Assembly: GCA_947488175.1 (NCBI GenBank)
Contig: CANKYO010000003.1
Span: 186,001-250,000 of the forward strand
Direction of reading: 5' to 3'
DNA from: an uncultured Paracoccaceae bacterium
GTDB taxonomy: Bacteria > Pseudomonadota > Alphaproteobacteria > Rhodobacterales > Rhodobacteraceae
Length of the DNA stretch: 64,000 bases
Below are positions 25,909 through 34,029 of this stretch, piece after piece. The notes under the pieces were generated by a model. It ran no database searches. It saw only the letters and a program-made list of their open reading frames with translations, and was not told where the DNA came from. Each line of letters begins with the position of its first letter. The stretch's first letter is position 1. Both the position numbers and the translations under genes were made by a program.

Positions 25909-26514
25909 ATGGAAACACGTGCCCCCCAGAAACGCCGCCTTGAGACGCGGCAAAAGCTGATTGATGCTGCGACAGAGATTATCGCAGACCGTGGATATGC
26001 GGGGCTGCGGGTCGAGGACGTCGTGGCGCGCGCGCGTGTCGCGAAGGGTACGTTTTTTTCCCATTTCGACGACAAGGATCGCCTGATGGCTCTGCTGATC
26101 GGGCAAGAGCTGGAACGTATCCTGGCCGACATTGCGGCTGGCCCACCCCCGCCCACGATCGGCGATTTTGCCACCCGGCTGGCGCCGCTGATGGAGTATA
26201 TGGCCCAGGATCGGGTAGTTTTTGACGTCGTTCTGCGGTTTTCCGGGGCCGCCGCGATTGAGACGACTGAGTTGATATCACTGAATTTTTTGCATCAGGT
26301 TGAGCTGTTTACAGCATGGATCAGGGCGTTGCAGGGGACGGTCGTACGCACGGATGTCGATGCGATGCTATTGGCCGAAGGTGTGCATGCTTTCGTCATT
26401 CAGGCGATGGCGCTGAAATTCTGTGCCCTGCACAACACCAACCAGTCCCATGAAAGATTGGCCCCTTATCTGGAGCCGTGGCTTGCGCCGCCTAAATCTG
26501 CAGATGAATCGTGA
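25909..26514 (+). CDS. TetR/AcrR-family transcriptional regulator
   Basis: A 201-residue repressor with the TetR DNA-binding helix-turn-helix: RQKLIDAATEIIADRGYAGLRVEDVVARARVAKGTFFSHFDDKDRLM (about residues 13-58) is split here by family knowledge into helices 1-3. The remainder is the ligand-binding and dimerisation domain. The in-frame reading can extend far upstream through the operators into the divergent gene, so I use the ATG at 25909 immediately before METRAPQKRR. Arrangement with three operator palindromes suggests autoregulation and control of the divergent oxidoreductase. It ends 3 bases before the convergent VOC gene. Confidence 0.9.
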   Translation: METRAPQKRRLETRQKLIDAATEIIADRGYAGLRVEDVVARARVAKGTFFSHFDDKDRLMALLIGQELERILADIAAGPPPPTIGDFATRLAPLMEYMAQDRVVFDVVLRFSGAAAIETTELISLNFLHQVELFTAWIRALQGTVVRTDVDAMLLAEGVHAFVIQAMALKFCALHNTNQSHERLAPYLEPWLAPPKSADES

Positions 26515-26517
26515 TGG

Positions 26518-26949
26518 TCATTCGGGCGGCAATGTCAGGCTGCCATCTTCGTTCAATGGCCAGAACGGGTTATGGGCGACCTCCCAGACATGGCCATCCG
26601 GATCGGCATAGTAGCCGGAATAGCCGCCCCAGAAGACCTTTTCCGGTGCTTTGAGTGGAGTGGCTCCGGCTGCAATAGCGGCTGTATAGGCTGCGTCCAC
26701 TTCGTTTTCGGTGTTGGAGTTCTGAGCCAGTGTCATGGCGCCGGTGCCCAGTTTCGCGTCAGGGCGGCCCTGATCCTTGGCCAGTGGTCCAAGGCCGAAG
26801 AAGCCAAGAGCCATGCCGTTGATCTGGTAAAAGACGACCTCACCCGGTATTTCGCGCGTTGGTGTCCAGCCAAGGGCGCCGTAGAACGCCTTGGACCGGG
26901 CCAGATCGGCCACACCTAAGGTGATGAGCGTCAAGCGTTGTGGGGTCAT
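26518..26949 (-). CDS. VOC-family protein (glyoxalase/bleomycin-resistance fold)
   Basis: A 143-residue VOC protein with two beta-alpha-beta-beta-beta modules: TLITLGVADLARSKAFYGALGW at the N-terminus and SGYYADPDGHVWEVAHNPFWPLNEDG near the C-terminus. The first module starts LITLG without the His ligand seen in glyoxalase I, and the last Glu (WEVAHN) is present, so metal binding and the glyoxalase reaction are uncertain. It overlaps recF by 4 bases and is probably the last gene of the dnaN-recF transcript. Function unknown. Confidence 0.82.
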   Translation of the reverse strand: MTPQRLTLITLGVADLARSKAFYGALGWTPTREIPGEVVFYQINGMALGFFGLGPLAKDQGRPDAKLGTGAMTLAQNSNTENEVDAAYTAAIAAGATPLKAPEKVFWGGYSGYYADPDGHVWEVAHNPFWPLNEDGSLTLPPE

Positions 26950-28064
26950 GGGCTGTCCTTTCGTGTGACGGTTGATGCGCCGTTCGTGTCGGTGACTTCT
27001 GCATATTGCGCCCGGTCGCCGAGTTCATCGAACAATTCTGGCCCCGTGCCGGTCATGAAGGCCTGCGCGCCGAGGCTGCAGATTTCGTCATAAAGGGCGG
27101 CGCGGCGGGTCGCGTCAAGGTGGGCGGCAACCTCGTCCAGCAGCAGGATTGGCGGTGCCCCGAAATCGCGGGCCAGGGCGCGCCCGTTGGCAAGGATCAG
27201 GCTGATCAGCAGTGCCTTTTGTTCGCCGGTGGAGCAGTCTTTGGCGGCGACACCCTTGTCCGCGAACACGGTGTGCAGGTCGGCCCGGTGTGGCCCGATC
27301 AGCGTGCGCCCTGCGGCCATGTCGCGTGTGCGATTTTCCGCAAAGGCTGTTGTCAGGGCGTCCGCGTTGTCGGACGCGTCGCAAGCGGGATCGGGGTGGA
27401 TTAGGTCGAGCAGTCCGGTGGGGAATGCGGTTTGCGCCTCGCTTTGGGCCTGGGTCAGAAGCAGGATGGCGTCGCTGCGATTGCGGTGGATGGTGGCACC
27501 TGCCTCTGCCATCTGCGCCTCTAACGCCGTGTACCAATGCGGATCGCGCACCATGTCCTTGAGCAGGCGGTTGCGTTCACGCATGGCTTTTTCGTAGGTC
27601 AGAACAGCCTCGGCATGGGTGGGTTCAAAGCTGAGCGTGGCGCGGTCGAGGAAACGCCTGCGCCCATCCGCCCCTTCGATCCAGAGCCGGTCCATCGACG
27701 GTACAAGCCACAGGATGCGGGCGATGCGCCCGAGTGCCACCTGAGGCGCGGCTTTGCCATCAATGCGGAGCTGGCGCGGGCTGCTGGCCTCGGCCCATGT
27801 CTCGATCTCGTGGGTTTGATGCAGGGATTGCAGGTGGGCTGTAACCTTCCAACCCAGCGCCTCGGGCCTGCGCGTCAGGTCATCGGCGGCGGCGCGGCGC
27901 AGGCCGCGACCGGGTGACAGGAGCGAAATCGCTTCGAGGAGGTTCGTTTTGCCAGCGCCATTGGGGCCGTAGATCGCCATCGGACGCGGGTCGAGATCCA
28001 GCACTGCCCGCTTATGAGATCGGAAATGCGAGAGCGTCAGTTGCGACAGGGCGAGACCGGTCAC
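26946..28064 (-). CDS. recF: DNA replication and repair protein RecF
   Basis: SMC-like ATPase that loads RecA at gaps. The 372-residue product begins ALSQLTLSHFRSHKRAVL, has Walker A YGPNGAGKTNLLEAIS (about residues 30-45), a signature-like CSTGEQKALLISLILAN and Walker B ILLLDEVAAHLD. I choose the GTG at 28064 (VTGLALS), where homologs start. The upstream TTG at 28103 would add 13 residues through the palindromes, which I judge unlikely. Translation initiation may be controlled by the structure at 28063-28132, because the GTG lies at the foot of its closing stem. Overlaps the VOC gene by 4 bases. Confidence 0.93.
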   Translation of the reverse strand: MTGLALSQLTLSHFRSHKRAVLDLDPRPMAIYGPNGAGKTNLLEAISLLSPGRGLRRAAADDLTRRPEALGWKVTAHLQSLHQTHEIETWAEASSPRQLRIDGKAAPQVALGRIARILWLVPSMDRLWIEGADGRRRFLDRATLSFEPTHAEAVLTYEKAMRERNRLLKDMVRDPHWYTALEAQMAEAGATIHRNRSDAILLLTQAQSEAQTAFPTGLLDLIHPDPACDASDNADALTTAFAENRTRDMAAGRTLIGPHRADLHTVFADKGVAAKDCSTGEQKALLISLILANGRALARDFGAPPILLLDEVAAHLDATRRAALYDEICSLGAQAFMTGTGPELFDELGDRAQYAEVTDTNGASTVTRKDSP

Positions 28065-28132
28065 GAGGCGGTGAAAGGATTTTCCAGAAAATCCTTGTCC
28101 CAAAATTTTTCGAGAAAAATTTTACGCCTCGT
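28063..28132 (-). promoter_or_regulatory. Intercistronic dnaN-recF structure: two perfect palindromes inside a closing stem
   Basis: Two adjacent perfect inverted repeats with 10-bp arms and 2-base centres: 28075-28096 (arms AAGGATTTTC / GAAAATCCTT) and 28102-28123 (arms AAAATTTTTC / GAAAAATTTT), only 5 bases apart. Both are enclosed by an 8-bp complementary pair, ACGAGGCG (28063-28070) and CGCCTCGT (28125-28132). In the minus-strand mRNA this folds as a three-way junction whose closing stem joins the last stop base of dnaN to the GTG of recF. No T-tract follows, so it is not an ordinary terminator. Confidence 0.75.
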
Positions 28133-29250
28133 CACACGCGCATCGGCATTACGACATAGACGGCGCTGGTATCATTGCCTTCGCGCATCAGGGTCGGGTC
28201 GCCGGAGGAGTTGAACATGAATACCGCGTTTTCACGATCTACCTGGCTTGCAATCTCAAGCAGGTATTTGGCATTAAAGCCGATTTCCAGCCGCTCGTCG
28301 CTATAGGCCACGGCCAGTTCTTCCTCTGCCGCGCCGCTATCGGGTGCGTTGACGGACAGGACCAGCCGGTCCTCATCCAGTGCCAGTTTCACGGCGCGCG
28401 ACCGTTCGGAGGATACAGTTGCCACCCGATCCACGGCCTTGGCGAATTCGCTGGCGTCCACCTCAAGCTTGCGGGTGTTACCCTGGGGGATCACGCGGGT
28501 GTAGTCGGGGAATGTGCCGTCGATCACCTTGGAGGTCAGGGTGATATCGGGTGTCGCAAAGCGGACTTTCGTTTCAGACACCGATACGGCGATTTGCATG
28601 TCGTCATCGTCGAGCAGTTTGCGCAGCTCGCCCACCGTTTTGCGGGGGACAATCACGCCAGCCATATCCGCGGCCCCTTGGGGCAGATCGGCGTCGATCC
28701 GGGCGAGCCGGTGCCCGTCGGTCGCCACACAGCGCAGAACCTTGCCACCGTCGCTGTCGGCCACATGCATGTAGACGCCGTTAAGATAGTACCGGGTTTC
28801 CTCAGTTGAGATGGCGAATTTGGATTTGTCGAACAGGCGGCGCAGGGTCGGCGCGGGGGCCGAGAAATTGGCGGCGTATTCTGAGGACGCCATGACCGGA
28901 AAATCCTCTTTCGGGAGCGTCGCCAGCGAGAAGTTCGAACGGCCTGCTTCGATCGTCAGCCGACCAGATGCGCTGTCTTCGGTCAGGGTTACAAGCGCCC
29001 CGTCGGGAAGCTTGCGCACGATCTCGTTCAGGGTGACGGCTGCGACGGTTGTGGCACCGGCGCGTTCGACCTTGGCGGGTGCCTTGTCTACCACTTCGAT
29101 GTCCAGATCGGTGGCGCGGAAATGGACATCATCACCTTCGGCTTCGATCAGCACATTGGCCAGGATCGGGATGGTGTTGCGGCGTTCGACAACGGATTGT
29201 GCCTGCGCGACTGCCTTTAGCAAGACCCCGCGTTCAATGCTGAATTTCAT
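28132..29250 (-). CDS. dnaN: DNA polymerase III beta subunit (sliding clamp)
   Basis: Ring-shaped processivity clamp, 372 residues, three tandem clamp domains. Visible family segments are MKFSIERGVLLKAVAQAQSVVERRNTIPILANVLIEA at the N-terminus (given by its parts: ERRNTIPILANV), ATDGHRLARID in domain 2, VDGTFPDYTRVIP-like sequence, and the C-terminal YVVMPMRV, which closes the hydrophobic peptide-binding groove. Length and all landmarks are normal. A predicted promoter lies 47-74 bases upstream. It is followed by the 70-base dnaN-recF junction structure and then recF. Confidence 0.97.
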   Translation of the reverse strand: MKFSIERGVLLKAVAQAQSVVERRNTIPILANVLIEAEGDDVHFRATDLDIEVVDKAPAKVERAGATTVAAVTLNEIVRKLPDGALVTLTEDSASGRLTIEAGRSNFSLATLPKEDFPVMASSEYAANFSAPAPTLRRLFDKSKFAISTEETRYYLNGVYMHVADSDGGKVLRCVATDGHRLARIDADLPQGAADMAGVIVPRKTVGELRKLLDDDDMQIAVSVSETKVRFATPDITLTSKVIDGTFPDYTRVIPQGNTRKLEVDASEFAKAVDRVATVSSERSRAVKLALDEDRLVLSVNAPDSGAAEEELAVAYSDERLEIGFNAKYLLEIASQVDRENAVFMFNSSGDPTLMREGNDTSAVYVVMPMRV

Positions 29251-29296
29251 GTCCCATGCTCCGCATATCTTGGTGGCCGGGGCCGCCGGGACGCAA

Positions 29297-29324
29297 AATG
29301 TACTGCAATTCTCCGGTGGCTCAA
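29297..29324 (-). promoter_or_regulatory. Predicted dnaN promoter
   Basis: Minus-strand -35 TTGAGC (29324-29319), 16-base spacer, -10 TACATT (29302-29297), 47 bases from the dnaN ATG. It fits the sigma-70 pattern moderately. No DnaA-box-like TTATCCACA is visible beside it. Confidence 0.5.
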
Positions 29325-29412
29325 GCGGTTTTTTCGACTGTCCGTTACTGTTGCGACAGGGTCAAGCCCTGTGCGCCCGCAAAGGATGTCAGGCGGTGCC
29401 TTTGAGACTCAC

Positions 29413-30345
29413 TCAGCGGAATGGACGGGTCAGGAAAAGCCGGATGACGACCCAGGGATATGCCATGCGGCTGTACCCCAGAAAGAACCGTACCATTTCG
29501 CGGGACGCGCTGGGGCCGCGCGGGTCAGTGTAGCTGCCAAGGGAACGACCCCCTGACCAGGCATGCCCTAACCCCCTTACAAGCCAGTATTCGGCTTGGG
29601 CGTGTTCGTCGACCGGCGCAATCAGGTAACGGTGGCACCACCGCCATCCCGACAGCAGCCTGCGGCGTCTGACAGGCGCGCCGGGGGCAAAGGCGATCCT
29701 GTCGCCATTGGCTGGCGCCACGGTGCTGTCCGCGTCACCCTGAAAGATAATCGCAGGTGTAGGACCCGGCCCGATTTCACCTTCGTCGCCATTTTCCATT
29801 GCCCGGAACGCGCCCTGCACCGTCTGGGCTGCGCCTGCGGGCACGCCCGCATGGATGCCGATACCGGCAATCCGGTCTGGATAGGCCCGCCCCATAATCG
29901 CCGCCAGCGCACCACCCGCCGACAGCCCGGCAACAAAGACAGTTTCAGGGGTAATGTCCTGCGCTTCGGCGACATCATCAACCATGCGCATGATCGCGGC
30001 TGGTTCGCCGGATTGGTCCTGATTGCGCCTGTCAAACCAGTTCCAACATCGGTTCATGTTCGCCGATAGATTTTGCTGTGGATAAATGACGATGAAACCG
30101 TGACGGTCGGCCAGCCGGTTCATGTCTGTTCCCGTGGCGAAATCCTGTGCCGTTTGCGTGCAGCCATGCAGCATGACAATGATCGCCGGTTTGCGGGCCA
30201 GACGCCGCGGCAGGTAAAGTTTATAGGACAGATGGCTGAAAGCTGTTGAGACTGTCCCTTCTTGCAAGGGGTGTTCGACGGCGGATTGCCGTGTTGCCGA
30301 CCCGCCCCACAGGCGCCGTATCGCTATTCGTCCTGGCATGGCCAT
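29413..30345 (-). CDS. PHB depolymerase-family esterase
   Basis: Alpha/beta hydrolase of 310 residues in the esterase_PHB family (PF10503). Nucleophile elbow GLSAGGALAA (about residue 143), upstream oxyanion-loop region IVMLHGCTQTAQDFA, FQGDADSTVAP carrying the acid Asp, and the C-terminal GLGHAWSGG with the catalytic His. No obvious signal peptide. It could act on short polyhydroxyalkanoate or feruloyl-type esters; the family is broad. The segment around residues 230-250 (VRRRRLLSGWRWCHRYL) is unusually basic and tryptophan-rich for the family. It lies between dnaN and dnaA, interrupting the usual dnaA-dnaN order. Confidence 0.85.
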   Translation of the reverse strand: MAMPGRIAIRRLWGGSATRQSAVEHPLQEGTVSTAFSHLSYKLYLPRRLARKPAIIVMLHGCTQTAQDFATGTDMNRLADRHGFIVIYPQQNLSANMNRCWNWFDRRNQDQSGEPAAIMRMVDDVAEAQDITPETVFVAGLSAGGALAAIMGRAYPDRIAGIGIHAGVPAGAAQTVQGAFRAMENGDEGEIGPGPTPAIIFQGDADSTVAPANGDRIAFAPGAPVRRRRLLSGWRWCHRYLIAPVDEHAQAEYWLVRGLGHAWSGGRSLGSYTDPRGPSASREMVRFFLGYSRMAYPWVVIRLFLTRPFR

Positions 30346-30497
30346 TTGCCGCTCCGGTTATTGGCCCTCCCGGATGAAAGCTGTTCATGAGCCGGGATCG
30401 AGGTCCAGTGGAAACCGGGGGCGTTTCGCCACCCTTGCCGAAATTCGCCGATCTCGTTGATCTGGTCGGCAGGATTGCCGCTTTTTGAGGCGGCGCG

Positions 30498-31838
30498 CTA
30501 TTCTTCTAGCGCGCGCCGCAGCAGTTCCAGATCATCGGCAATCTGGCTGTCGGTCGCCTTGAGCTCTTCAATCCGGCGCACCCCATGCATGACGGTGGTG
30601 TGATCGCGGCCGCCGAAGCGACGCCCGATTTCCGGCAAGGACCGGCTGGTCATATGCTTGGCCAGATACATCGCCATCTGCCGGGGCCGCGCATAGTTGC
30701 GTACGCGCTTGGGGCCGATCATGTCGGACAGGCGGATATTGTAGTGTTCGGATACCTTGCGCTGGATTTCCTCGACCGTGACCTTGCGGTCGGAGGCCTT
30801 GAGAACATCAGACAGGCAATCCTGGGTTAGCTCCAGCGTGATTTCGCGGCCCACAAGGGACGCGAATGCAAACAGACGTGTCAGCGCACCTTCGAGCACG
30901 CGGACATTGGTGGAAATGCGATGGGCGAGGAATTCAAGCACGCCGGGCGCGATCACCAGATCGGGGTATTGCGCGGCATAGACCTCGACCTTGGACTGCA
31001 GAACGCCAAGGCGCAGTTCATAGTCGGTGGGATGCAGGTCAACCACCAGACCGCATTGCAGGCGGGATTTGATCCGCTCTTCGAGGTCCTTGATTTCGCC
31101 CGGGGCGCGGTCGGCGGAAATGATGATTTGTTTCTGGCCATCCACGAGGGCGTTGAACGTGTGAAAGAATTCTTCCTGTGTGCTGTCCTTGCCGCCGATG
31201 AATTGCACATCGTCCACCATCAGCACATCGACCGAGCGGAACAGTTGTTTGAAATCCATCATCTTGCGTTCGCGCAGGGCGGTGATGAAGCGGTACATGA
31301 ACTGTTCGGCAGACAGATACAGCACGTTCAGCTCTGGTGAACGCTGTTTGAGTTCGTGAGCGATGGCGTGCATCAGGTGGGTTTTCCCCAGGCCGACGCC
31401 GCCATAAAGGAAAAGCGGGTTAAATGTGACAGGACCCCCTTCGGCGACGCGGCGGGCGGCAGCATGGGCCAGTTCGTTCGGTTTGCCGACAACGAAGGTT
31501 TCAAAGGTGAAGCGGGCATCAAGCGGCGAGCCGGACACCTCGTCGGATGAGGCGACTTTGCGAATCGCGGGTTTGTTGGCTGGTTTGGCACGGGACTGTG
31601 ACGGGACGCTGAACTGCAGGCGCTGCACGTCTTCGCCGTGCTTGTTCAACTGATAGATGATCTGATCACCGAAATTCTGCGACACGTAATTGCCGATGAA
31701 ATTGGTTGGGACATTGAAGGTCGCCACCCCACCAGTCAGTTGTGCAAATTCCAACGGCTCTATCCAGTTAGAGTAGTTGTTTGCCCCCAAGGCACCTTCC
31801 AATGCGTTCAGTACCTTTGCCCAGATATCGTTGGTCAT
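30498..31838 (-). CDS. dnaA: Chromosomal replication initiator protein DnaA
   Basis: AAA+ ATPase that opens the replication origin. The 446-residue protein has domain I (IWAKVLNALEGALGANNYSNWIEPLEF), domain III with Walker A GGVGLGKTHLMHAIAHE and Walker B MVDDVQFIGGKDSTQEEFFHTF, sensor segments, and the domain IV DNA-binding signature GGRDHTTVMHGVRRIEEL near the C-terminus. I start at ATG 31838 (MTNDIWAK), preceded by AAAGGGAC; a longer reading from 31877 has no site and no homology. It is transcribed away from rpsT. Confidence 0.97.
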   Translation of the reverse strand: MTNDIWAKVLNALEGALGANNYSNWIEPLEFAQLTGGVATFNVPTNFIGNYVSQNFGDQIIYQLNKHGEDVQRLQFSVPSQSRAKPANKPAIRKVASSDEVSGSPLDARFTFETFVVGKPNELAHAAARRVAEGGPVTFNPLFLYGGVGLGKTHLMHAIAHELKQRSPELNVLYLSAEQFMYRFITALRERKMMDFKQLFRSVDVLMVDDVQFIGGKDSTQEEFFHTFNALVDGQKQIIISADRAPGEIKDLEERIKSRLQCGLVVDLHPTDYELRLGVLQSKVEVYAAQYPDLVIAPGVLEFLAHRISTNVRVLEGALTRLFAFASLVGREITLELTQDCLSDVLKASDRKVTVEEIQRKVSEHYNIRLSDMIGPKRVRNYARPRQMAMYLAKHMTSRSLPEIGRRFGGRDHTTVMHGVRRIEELKATDSQIADDLELLRRALEE

Positions 31839-32372
31839 CTTGTCCCTTTGTTCTACTTGTACACGCCGTTTCACCAAAAACAGGGTCTGCGCCCTTTACA
31901 TGCACGATACAAAGCGCCGGGCAAAAACAACTGCGCGCCCGGGCCATGCTCGGGCGGGTTGCCTTTCACCAAATCCATAGGCCTTGGCACCGAAATGCGT
32001 GAAGCCGACCACGCAAATTGGTGCCTTGCGGCAGAATCAGGTACATGAACAGCAGCCATCACCAGAGAGCAGACCCCGGCAACCGCGCAGACACAAACTG
32101 GTTTGGTTTCACAGCTACGCTATGATGACCGCCACCATTTTTGCATGAAGTTCGACAAGCTAAACAACATCATTCCAGACACGAAACGCGTGTCGGATGT
32201 CTGTTGTTCGGTGCCGATCTTCTTCATGTCCCCCCGGAACGATGTGAATCGCAGCGCCAAGCTAGCAAGGGGTTTGGTACCGCTTCAACAGAACATCGTA
32301 CTTGACTCTGCGATTGATCAAAAAGAATCTCTGACCTCTTTAAAATGCCGCCAAATCACGGCACGCGGGCAA
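31839..32372. other. Non-coding stretch between dnaA and the rpsT terminator
   Basis: Upstream region of dnaA, about 530 bases without a convincing gene. I looked for clusters of DnaA boxes (TTATCCACA and one-mismatch forms), an A/T-rich unwinding element and tRNA-like folds and saw none. One short inverted repeat, CGCCCG...CGGGCG around 31936-31957, has no clear role. Short open frames here lack start sites. It must hold the dnaA promoter, which I could not place with confidence. Confidence 0.5.
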
Positions 32373-32410
32373 CAGAAAAATAAAAAGCGCGCCCGGTCTG
32401 GACGCGCTTT
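32373..32410 (-). terminator. Rho-independent terminator of rpsT
   Basis: Perfect 8-bp stem AAAGCGCG (32384-32391) / CGCGCTTT (32403-32410). On the minus strand the stem is followed by TTTTTATTTTTC. It lies 41 bases after the rpsT stop codon. Confidence 0.88.
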
Positions 32411-32451
32411 GAATCAGTTCATTTTGTGTGTTTCGGCCAGATTCTGCCGAA

Positions 32452-32715
32452 TTATCCCAGCGCTTTGACCCGCGATGACAGGCGCGACATCTTCCGCGCT
32501 GCGGTGTTTTTGTGAAAGACGCCCTTGGTGACGCCGCGCATCAGTTCGGGCTGTGCAGCGCGCAGCGCATCTGTCGCAGCTTTCTGATCACCAGAGGCAA
32601 TCGCCTCTTCCACGGCGCGCAGATAGGTGCGGATCCGCGAGCGGCGCATTTTGTTGACTTGAAAGCGGGCTTCGTTCTGGCGCGCGCGCTTTTTGGACTG
32701 AGGCGAATTTGCCAT
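32452..32715 (-). CDS. rpsT: 30S ribosomal protein S20
   Basis: Small-subunit primary-binding ribosomal protein contacting 16S rRNA, 87 residues. Starts [18 protein letters not shown], then [20 protein letters not shown], with [22 protein letters not shown] at the C-terminus, the S20 signature. ATG 32715 is the family start; an in-frame ATG 57 bases upstream is rejected. It has its own terminator. Position beside dnaA is common in alphaproteobacteria. Confidence 0.97.
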   Translation of the reverse strand: MANSPQSKKRARQNEARFQVNKMRRSRIRTYLRAVEEAIASGDQKAATDALRAAQPELMRGVTKGVFHKNTAARKMSRLSSRVKALG

Positions 32716-32885
32716 GTGTCGGTTCCTTTGCTTCGACCCATCCGTCGGGTCAATATCATTCCAATAGCGCAATAAGCCCGACCGGGTTCAGAACCGGTGA
32801 TTCTGGCCAAAGCGGGCCTCTCGCGCATGTATGTCGCGGCTCTTAGGTCAAATGGCGCTGCAATGCAACGCCAGTTTGATCCGCC

Positions 32886-33854
32886 TCAGTATCCGCGTTT
32901 CGAAAACGCGGCGTAAAGTTCTGCGATTTCTTCCATCTTGTGCATCTTGGCATTCAGCCGCTGGAACAGATCGGTGCGCAGCTCAGTATCGGCTTCGCCG
33001 GCTTTCACTGTCTCAAGATAGTCCGTGATCATTTCCCAATCCCCACCGACGACGGCCAGATGTGCGGCGATCTCGGGTGTGGGGGGCGGGTTGATCCCGA
33101 CCTCTGGCATCCCGTTCGACATGGCATTCATGGCAAAGGCGAACTGTTGCACTGTCTTGTCGAGATCGGCGACCAGCGCCTCATTGCCGTCACCTGACCA
33201 GATACGGCAGGCCTCATAGGAAATGCGTTGGGTCATCATCGCCTGACGCCCGGCCACTTCGAGCAGCATCACGTCGGACTGCATCAGTTCGACCGGATTG
33301 GCATATTCGCCCTCAAGTTCACTGAGCAGATGGGATGTCTTTTCGAGCATGACATCGGTGGAGTCATAAACTGTCATGGCAGAGGCCGCATCGGATGGAT
33401 CGTTGAGAACCGCGATAGCGGCATCGCGAATGGGATCCCAAGATGCAATCAGTGCTTCGATTTCGACAGCTGTCCGGCGCCGTTCTTCGCCACCGACGAT
33501 TCCCATTTCGGCGTTTCCGTTCAGCAATGCGTCGGCCACGGCGTCAAACTTTGCCGTTCCGCTGGTCAACAATGCGATGCTGCCTTCGACATCAATTCCG
33601 TTGTGCAGGTGGCAGACCGAAGACGGGATTTCCTGCGACAGCGTGCGCAAAAGATCACCGGCTACGATCCGATTTGCGGCGCCGGTGTCTTCCAGGAATT
33701 GGATCTGTTCCAGCAGCACGGGCCGACCGTCTGCGTCGATCATCGCTTTTTGGGTTTGGATCGTTGCTTCTGCGGCGACATGCATTGGCAGGGCAGCGGC
33801 CAAGGCAAAGGTGACGGTCGTCAAGGACAGGTCGGTGAACGGCAAAGAAATCAT
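32886..33854 (-). CDS. Periplasmic protein with two PilJ-N-like (type IV pili chemotaxis transducer N-terminal) domains
   Basis: A 322-residue exported protein. After a signal-like N-terminus (VTFALAAALPMHVAAEA, about residues 15-32) it has two related four-helix segments: VAGDLLRTLSQEIPSSVC (about 70) and VAGRQAMMTQRISYEAC (about 215). The second matches the AGRQRMLSQR core of PilJ-N (PF13675); the first is degenerate. The cytoplasmic signalling domain and transmembrane anchors of a chemoreceptor are missing. ATG 33854 has GGAG at good spacing; ATG 33881 and longer in-frame readings are alternatives. It probably senses or binds something in the periplasm; no partner is adjacent. Confidence 0.68.
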   Translation of the reverse strand: MISLPFTDLSLTTVTFALAAALPMHVAAEATIQTQKAMIDADGRPVLLEQIQFLEDTGAANRIVAGDLLRTLSQEIPSSVCHLHNGIDVEGSIALLTSGTAKFDAVADALLNGNAEMGIVGGEERRRTAVEIEALIASWDPIRDAAIAVLNDPSDAASAMTVYDSTDVMLEKTSHLLSELEGEYANPVELMQSDVMLLEVAGRQAMMTQRISYEACRIWSGDGNEALVADLDKTVQQFAFAMNAMSNGMPEVGINPPPTPEIAAHLAVVGGDWEMITDYLETVKAGEADTELRTDLFQRLNAKMHKMEEIAELYAAFSKRGY

Positions 33855-33910
33855 TAACACTAGTCTCCGGTTTGCGAACATCCGGGTCCCGCCACCACCC
33901 CGATGCAACA

Positions 33911-33933
33911 TAAAAAGAGGGCCCAAGGGGCCC
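33911..33933 (-). terminator. Rho-independent terminator after the enoyl-CoA hydratase gene
   Basis: Stem GGGCC (33919-33923) / GGCCC (33929-33933). Read on the minus strand the hairpin is followed by CTCTTTTTAT. It lies about 97 bases past the crotonase stop codon. Confidence 0.7.
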
Positions 33934-34029
33934 GGTTCATCCTTAAGAAATAGCTTGACGCCCGATTGGGGCAAGATCATGAAAAAACTGAGCCAAATCG
34001 TCGGGAAACGAGTGAATTGCCCGAATTGC

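Noticed and set aside
28065..28103. TTG at 28103 as the recF start
   Set aside because: It would add 13 residues encoded by the palindromic junction; the GTG at 28064 matches where homologs begin.
29622..30035. Possible frameshift in the esterase between residues about 225 and 255
   Set aside because: The segment looks atypical, but the frame is open throughout and the catalytic His segment after it is intact, so I kept one gene.
31839..32372. Replication origin in the dnaA upstream region
   Set aside because: No DnaA-box cluster or A/T-rich unwinding element is visible.
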